From positions 62,001 through 126,000 of the forward strand of contig JAIXOL010000078.1 of NCBI GenBank assembly GCA_027486845.1: a stretch of 64,000 bases of DNA, read 5' to 3'. This document shows, piece after piece, positions 59,779-64,000 of this stretch; within the stretch, counting starts at the first letter, position 1, and each line of letters begins with the position of its first letter. The DNA comes from Cytophagaceae bacterium. Its GTDB lineage: Bacteria; Bacteroidota; Bacteroidia; Cytophagales; Spirosomataceae. The notes below the pieces were generated by a model that saw nothing but the letters and a program-made list of their open reading frames with translations, did no database searches and was not told the origin of the DNA. The translations under genes and the position numbers were made by a program.

Positions 59779-61188
59779 TTAAAATTTTCTTTGATATATT
59801 CCTTCAATATTGGTTTTCTGATAGTTGGATGCTAAAGCAGGAATTCTCTTAAATATTTTGGGGATAACGTTTTGTTTATCAATAATAATGGTTGGAGGGT
59901 CTTTCTTGAAATTATCAAAAATATTGATGATACTCTCATAATTATCTGGATTTTCTAAGTCGATTTTTGAAAGGTCCCAATTGAGATAACAAGTAGCTGA
60001 TTCTCCATAAGTATACTCATCAATTCTTTCGCCAATTACCAACATTTTTTGGCCCTTCATTCTTTCTGGAATTTCCTTTGGTTTTACTCGCATATCTGCC
60101 AATTGTTCAAAACCTTTACCAAATAAGGGCGTAACTCCTTGGTATTGAACAAAAACAATAAAAAGAAATAATAATGTAAAGAGTAACTCTGGCAAGAAAA
60201 CCCCTTTTAAGTGCAAGAAAAACCCAGTAATAAAGAATGCAAAAAATGGCACAAAAATAATAAACTGCATTGGAGCCACATTTGGAGAAAGAAATAATGC
60301 TATCAGTGAAACAATCCCCCAAATGAGCATAATTTGCTGTGTACGTTGTTGATAGCTATTATATTTGCTTACTTGTGTTTGCCTCAAAAAGCCAAAAACT
60401 GCCAAAGCGGAGGGGACAGTTATGGCAATAAAAGCACTCTTAAAGTCTTCTAAACTATATTGTTTAATTTTGAAAATACCATTAAACCAGTTGTATTTAA
60501 ACTCATCAAGACTACCATAGAGATAAAAGTAAAGTCCAGTCAAAAATAGCGGTAAACCAAAACCTAACATTGCCAAAAAGTGCTGACGAAGATTGGCATT
60601 AGTAAAAAATACAAGGCTCGCCATGCTCCAAAATATAAAAACCATCGTTGGTTGATGAAAGAGCGATGCCATACCGATGTAGAGTCCAACCTCAAAGACT
60701 TCATCTGAAACACCTTCACGGCGTTCCATTTGTTTCACGAGTTTATTGAATGCAAAAAGTAAAAATGTGGTTGAAAGTAAAACTGGCGAAAGTTTACTCA
60801 TATCAAACGATAGACTCATCAAAAGAACATAAATCAGGCCTGGAGCGTAGTTTTTTTCGAGATAAGTTTGACGAGTATTACAAACAAAAGTAAAATACAA
60901 GGCTTGGAAATAAGTTACTAGTATAGCTATAAACTCATAAACAAATTGTGAACGCCCAAACGAAACATCTATTGCCCAATAGATAAAAGATGCCAAAGGC
61001 CCAACATTTGTCCAAACTTCTTTGTATAAAAATTGACCATTATGAATTTTTTCGCCGACCAACATCCATTCGAGTTCTGGAAGGAGCATCGGGAGTTTAT
61101 GCCCCCAAAAAGGCACTTTAATAATCACGACTAGGAAAAGCAGTGAAAAAATATGAAACAGGGAGTTTAACCTAAAAAATGTTAACAA
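59779..61188 (-). CDS. Polytopic membrane protein, possibly DUF6427-like
   Basis: A 469-residue inner-membrane protein with about ten or more transmembrane segments (first about 8-28) and a C-terminal soluble tail (about 385-469) that has a TYGESATCYLNWDLSK phrase and IIIDKQNVIPKIFKRIP. The layout resembles glycosyltransferase-type (GT-C-like) or the Bacteroidetes DUF6427 family; the early phrase LEWMLVGEKIHNGQFLYKEV with an acidic residue at the first loop is typical of GT-C-like proteins. Function not established. Confidence 0.65.
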   Translation of the reverse strand: MLTFFRLNSLFHIFSLLFLVVIIKVPFWGHKLPMLLPELEWMLVGEKIHNGQFLYKEVWTNVGPLASFIYWAIDVSFGRSQFVYEFIAILVTYFQALYFTFVCNTRQTYLEKNYAPGLIYVLLMSLSFDMSKLSPVLLSTTFLLFAFNKLVKQMERREGVSDEVFEVGLYIGMASLFHQPTMVFIFWSMASLVFFTNANLRQHFLAMLGFGLPLFLTGLYFYLYGSLDEFKYNWFNGIFKIKQYSLEDFKSAFIAITVPSALAVFGFLRQTQVSKYNSYQQRTQQIMLIWGIVSLIALFLSPNVAPMQFIIFVPFFAFFITGFFLHLKGVFLPELLFTLLFLFIVFVQYQGVTPLFGKGFEQLADMRVKPKEIPERMKGQKMLVIGERIDEYTYGESATCYLNWDLSKIDLENPDNYESIINIFDNFKKDPPTIIIDKQNVIPKIFKRIPALASNYQKTNIEGIYQRKF

Positions 61189-61292
61189 GGCTTTGAAAGA
61201 TTAGTTTACAGCACAAAGTTATGAAAAAACTAACTGATGTGAGAAACTTTACTTTATTTAACCCAAAAATTTGCGGATATTTGTATAAAATT

Positions 61293-61390
61293 AATGATTG
61301 AATGCCTTTATGATTGAATGATAGAATAATTATTTATAGATTAACTTAATTTTCCATTCACTCATTCAAACATTTACTCATTCAAAATTA
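61293..61390 (+). repeat. Inverted TCATTC-type repeat in the rbfA leader
   Basis: Tandem ATGATTGAAT words (61293-61327) face CATTCACTCATTCAAACATT (from 61354) and TTTACTCATTC (61373-61383); the right end CATTCAAAATTA (61379-61390) is 4 nt before the rbfA ATG. TTTACTCATTC and CATTCAAAATTA also end the clpC leader repeat at 51653-51686. Confidence 0.55.
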
Positions 61391-61394
61391 GAAA

Positions 61395-61772
61395 ATGATG
61401 GAATCCAAAAGACAAAGACAAGTAGCAAAACAGATTCAAAAAGATTTAGGTGAGATTTTTCAAAAGGACTTGAAACAATTATTTAATGGAGCCTTTGTAA
61501 CAATCACAGACGTGAAAACAACGCCAGATTTGGCTATTGCAAGGGTTTATTTGAGTTTTTTATTAGCAAAAGATAGAGAAGGCGTTTTACAAATAATCAG
61601 AGAAAATACCAAAGTTATTAGAAATCTATTGGGTGAGAGAGTGCGTCACCAACTACGAATTGTGCCGAATTTGCAGTTTTTTATTGATGATACAGCTGAA
61701 TATGCTCAAAAAATGGATGCTCTTTTTGCAGGAATTGTAATTCCCCCCGCACCGGTTGAGGACGAAGAATAA
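61395..61772 (+). CDS. rbfA: Ribosome-binding factor A
   Basis: Binds the 30S subunit and helps mature the 5' end of 16S rRNA. Family words: RQRQVAKQIQKDLGEIF, TITDVKTTPDLAIARVYLS and RHQLRIVPNLQFFIDDTAEYA. Length 125 is normal. A LolC/E-type permease gene follows after 30 nt. Confidence 0.94.
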   Translation: MMESKRQRQVAKQIQKDLGEIFQKDLKQLFNGAFVTITDVKTTPDLAIARVYLSFLLAKDREGVLQIIRENTKVIRNLLGERVRHQLRIVPNLQFFIDDTAEYAQKMDALFAGIVIPPAPVEDEE

Positions 61773-61802
61773 AAAATAAAATAAACTAATTCTTTTCAAA
61801 TT

Positions 61803-63005
61803 GTGAATCTTTCGTTTCTAATCGCTAAAAAATATTTTTTTTCAAAAAAGAAAAAGAGTTTCATCAATTTCATCTCTATTATTTCTATGCTTGGCATCGG
61901 CATCGGAACAATGGCGTTGGTGATTGTGTTGTCGGTTTTTAATGGCTTAGAAGAGCTTAATCGCAAAATTTTTAAATCTTTTGATGCTGATATTAAGATT
62001 TCGCCGAAAAGTGGAAAAAGTTTTTTGCTTGATAAAACCAAAATAGCCCAAATAAAAGCAATAAAAGATGTCTGGTATGTAACTGAAGTGATTCAAGATA
62101 ATGCACTCGTGAAATACCAAAACTCACAAATGGTGGTCACCCTTAAAGGTGTAGATGAAACATTTCAAGCTTATAGTCCTCTGAAGAAATCATTGGTAGA
62201 GGGGGATTTTGTATTGTCAAAAGATAGTGTTGATTATGCATTTATTGGTGGAAATGTTTATGCGGCCTTGAATATTTCCTTACAAAATATTATTGAACCT
62301 ATTGAAATTTGGTATCCACGGAATCGAAAATCTATTTCTTTAAATCCAGAAGATGATATTAATCGTGAGATTCTAAATATTTCGGGAGTTTATTCATTGG
62401 AGCAACTTCACGATGATTTCATTTATGTTCCGCTTGAGGTAGCAAAACAACTGACCGAGTATGAAGACAAAAGAAGTGCTATTGAGATTCAGGTAAAACC
62501 CAATGCTGATATCTTTCAAATTCAGGCATCAGTAAAAAGTATTTTAGATGAAAATTTCTTAGTTCAAAATCAAGATGAACAAAATGCTTCATTATTTAGG
62601 GCAATCAAAATCGAAAAATTATTTATTTTTATTGCTTTGTTGTTTATCATTTGCATTGCTTCATTTAATATTTTCTTCTCTTTGACAATGCTTGTGATTG
62701 ACAAACAACAAGATTTGAAAACACTTTTCGCAATGGGGGCAGATGAAGGATTAGTAAAGCGTATTTTTTATTCAGAGGGAGCATTAGTTTCATTTATTGG
62801 AGCTATAGTTGGCCTTGTTTTGGGTGGATTGATTTGCTATTTTCAAGAACGATATGGTATTATAAAAATAGGAATTGAAAGTTCATTTATTGATGCTTAT
62901 CCAGTAAAAATGCAATTAAGTGATTTTTTATTAACTGCCATTTCTATAATTGTTATTACACTTTTAGCTTCTTATTTGCCAGCAAAAAGAGCTGCAAAGA
63001 ATTAA
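61803..63005 (+). CDS. LolC/LolE/FtsX-type ABC transporter permease
   Basis: A 400-residue permease with one N-terminal transmembrane segment, a large periplasmic domain (MacB-PCD-like, about 45-260) and three C-terminal transmembrane segments (about 272-300, 322-345, 370-395) with the FtsX phrase LFIALLFIICIASFNIFFSL. GTG start at 61803 (MNLSFLIAKKYFFSKKKKSF). LolC/E-like: probable lipoprotein-release or related exporter; the matching ATPase may be the LolD-type at 25316. Located 30 nt after rbfA. Confidence 0.88.
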   Translation: MNLSFLIAKKYFFSKKKKSFINFISIISMLGIGIGTMALVIVLSVFNGLEELNRKIFKSFDADIKISPKSGKSFLLDKTKIAQIKAIKDVWYVTEVIQDNALVKYQNSQMVVTLKGVDETFQAYSPLKKSLVEGDFVLSKDSVDYAFIGGNVYAALNISLQNIIEPIEIWYPRNRKSISLNPEDDINREILNISGVYSLEQLHDDFIYVPLEVAKQLTEYEDKRSAIEIQVKPNADIFQIQASVKSILDENFLVQNQDEQNASLFRAIKIEKLFIFIALLFIICIASFNIFFSLTMLVIDKQQDLKTLFAMGADEGLVKRIFYSEGALVSFIGAIVGLVLGGLICYFQERYGIIKIGIESSFIDAYPVKMQLSDFLLTAISIIVITLLASYLPAKRAAKN

Positions 63006-63121
63006 TAATTAAAAATTAAGGATTTAATGTAGATTATCGGTTGAATTGTTTTTTCAGAAATCAAGCCTTACAAAATTATATTGAGAACGATACGCTTAAA
63101 TCGTAATTTGTAAAACCCAAA

Positions 63122-64000
63122 ATGAATAAAATTTTTATAACTGCTGTTTTCTTACAAATTTTTTCACAATCATTTTCACAGCAGATTCCCCTGCTTGATA
63201 ATTCTAATCGCTGGATATTAGTTAATAATAAGATTGACAAAAATGAAGTTTTTTTGTCTTCATATAAAAAAGCTAAGGTTAAATTAAATACTTTAGTTTT
63301 GACATTTGCTGAAAATGGTAAAATCATTTATGATTACGAAACTAATTCAAAATATGCTGGAAATCTAGATATAAAATACCTCGATATTAATGTCAATGAA
63401 AGTTTTTGGGCCTACGATTCGTTAGCTAAAACACTTATATTAACAATTCAAGGTGGTTATTTTACTTTAGATGATTTTAAATTTCAGCGTGAATACACAA
63501 TAGATGAAGTGCATGATGGTTATATTTTAATGAAAAGCAAAGAGCTAATTTTTGAAGATTTGCGAAAAAAGAAGGTATTGGTTAATGAGGGTAGAAATAC
63601 TGCTCTAACAAGAGTTTCTCCAAATGTTGAAATTCCCCAAATTTTAAGTGAGAATAAAGTTTCAATCGAAAACCGTGCAAAAACTCCTAAAGTTTTGGCC
63701 GACCCTATAAATGTTCAAACAAATTCAACTAAGCCAAAATTAAATTTTTCAGAAGAAAAAACAACAGGGTTTGTTGAAAACGATAAAACTGTAGCTGCAG
63801 CAACTTTATTTTCCTCCGTAAATGTTCCTGCGGTTAAAATGAATTATTTCGAGTTAAATAAAGCTTTGTTTGATAAAACAAAACGCTGGATTTTGGTTAG
63901 GAATAAAATTGAAAGAGGAGATATATATCTAACTCCTTATCATGAATCTAAGCTGACTATCAATAATTTAGTGCTAAATTTATCAGAAAGCGGGAAAATT
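63122..64000 (+). CDS. Exported protein with a duplicated module (3'-truncated by window)
   Basis: Starts ATG 63122 (MNKIFITAVFLQIFSQSFSQ, signal peptide) and is open to the window end, 293 codons seen. Residues about 26-66 (NRWILVNNKIDKNEVFLSSY onward to LTFAENGKI) and about 253-293 (KRWILVRNKIERGDIYLTPY onward to LNLSESGKI) are a duplicated module, separated by a low-complexity linker. It may have further repeats beyond the window. I do not recognise the family. Confidence 0.75.
   Translation, partial: MNKIFITAVFLQIFSQSFSQQIPLLDNSNRWILVNNKIDKNEVFLSSYKKAKVKLNTLVLTFAENGKIIYDYETNSKYAGNLDIKYLDINVNESFWAYDSLAKTLILTIQGGYFTLDDFKFQREYTIDEVHDGYILMKSKELIFEDLRKKKVLVNEGRNTALTRVSPNVEIPQILSENKVSIENRAKTPKVLADPINVQTNSTKPKLNFSEEKTTGFVENDKTVAAATLFSSVNVPAVKMNYFELNKALFDKTKRWILVRNKIERGDIYLTPYHESKLTINNLVLNLSESGKI

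Noticed and set aside
1-64000. CRISPR array, tRNA, rRNA, tmRNA or transposase
   Set aside because: No regularly spaced direct repeats of 25-40 bp, no cloverleaf with a CCA-type end, and no transposase or integrase motifs were recognised.

Overview
The window is AT-rich and densely coded, and it reads as a chromosomal segment of a Bacteroidota bacterium, most likely order Cytophagales. The evidence is: promoter -7 boxes of the Bacteroidetes form TAnnTTTG (clearest at 582, 7773, 10683, 45253, 54292); almost no Shine-Dalgarno signals; several outer-membrane proteins of the carboxypeptidase-regulatory/TonB-plug type; Bacteroidetes-restricted families (DUF5683, HYC_CC_PP-like, WbqC-like, propeller lipoproteins); and a Suf/BrxA/YfiT gene set that fits a bacillithiol-using organism. 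Genus is not determined. No tRNA, rRNA, CRISPR array, transposase or phage gene was seen.

Layout. 1-12.9 kb: a truncated RhlE-type helicase, then core metabolism (N-carbamoylputrescine amidase, ABC-F ATPase, M16 protease, DUF502 membrane protein, AroA, PyrB, a stand-alone NuoC, RF3). 13-21 kb: three secreted proteins including a GH113-like lipoprotein, a conserved 59-residue protein, a large outer-membrane barrel carrying a run of 17 A, a class-A-beta-lactamase-like protein and an Ldh-type dehydrogenase. 21-29 kb: MuiA-like protein, inositol monophosphatase family, YfiT-like protein with a small Cys-rich FeoB-associated-type protein, queuosine-precursor transporter, LolD-type ATPase behind a propeller protein, SucC.

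29.4-37.0 kb is the most distinctive region: a minus-strand block with two HMA (CxxC) metal-binding proteins, one of them fused to a MauE/DoxX-like membrane domain, a TonB-dependent receptor between two paralogous His-containing propeller lipoproteins, a PepSY membrane protein, a DUF2911 protein and a HYC_CC_PP-like protein. Together these look like a soft-metal (probably copper) uptake or handling system running from outer surface to inner membrane. This is inferred from domains and gene order.

37-45 kb: CsaA, FumC, ApaG, Ung, then lepB-dapB-DUF5683-parB-parA on the minus strand. The 300-bp gap upstream of parA holds two 21-bp repeats, each joining a parS-like half site to a DnaA-box-like sequence, so it is a candidate origin or partition region. 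45-51 kb: truA-GNAT-Sua5 operon, a 1,100-residue repeat protein ending in an OmpA domain, WbqC-like protein. 51-64 kb: ClpC, a methyltransferase, sufS, a decayed toxin-antitoxin pair, sufE, SufT-like, BrxA, LOG, RpiB, a polytopic membrane protein, RbfA, a LolC/E-type permease and a truncated secreted protein with a duplicated module.

All ten convergent gene junctions in the window carry an inverted repeat, and several intergenic repeats share sequence words, which suggests dispersed palindromic elements that also act as terminators.
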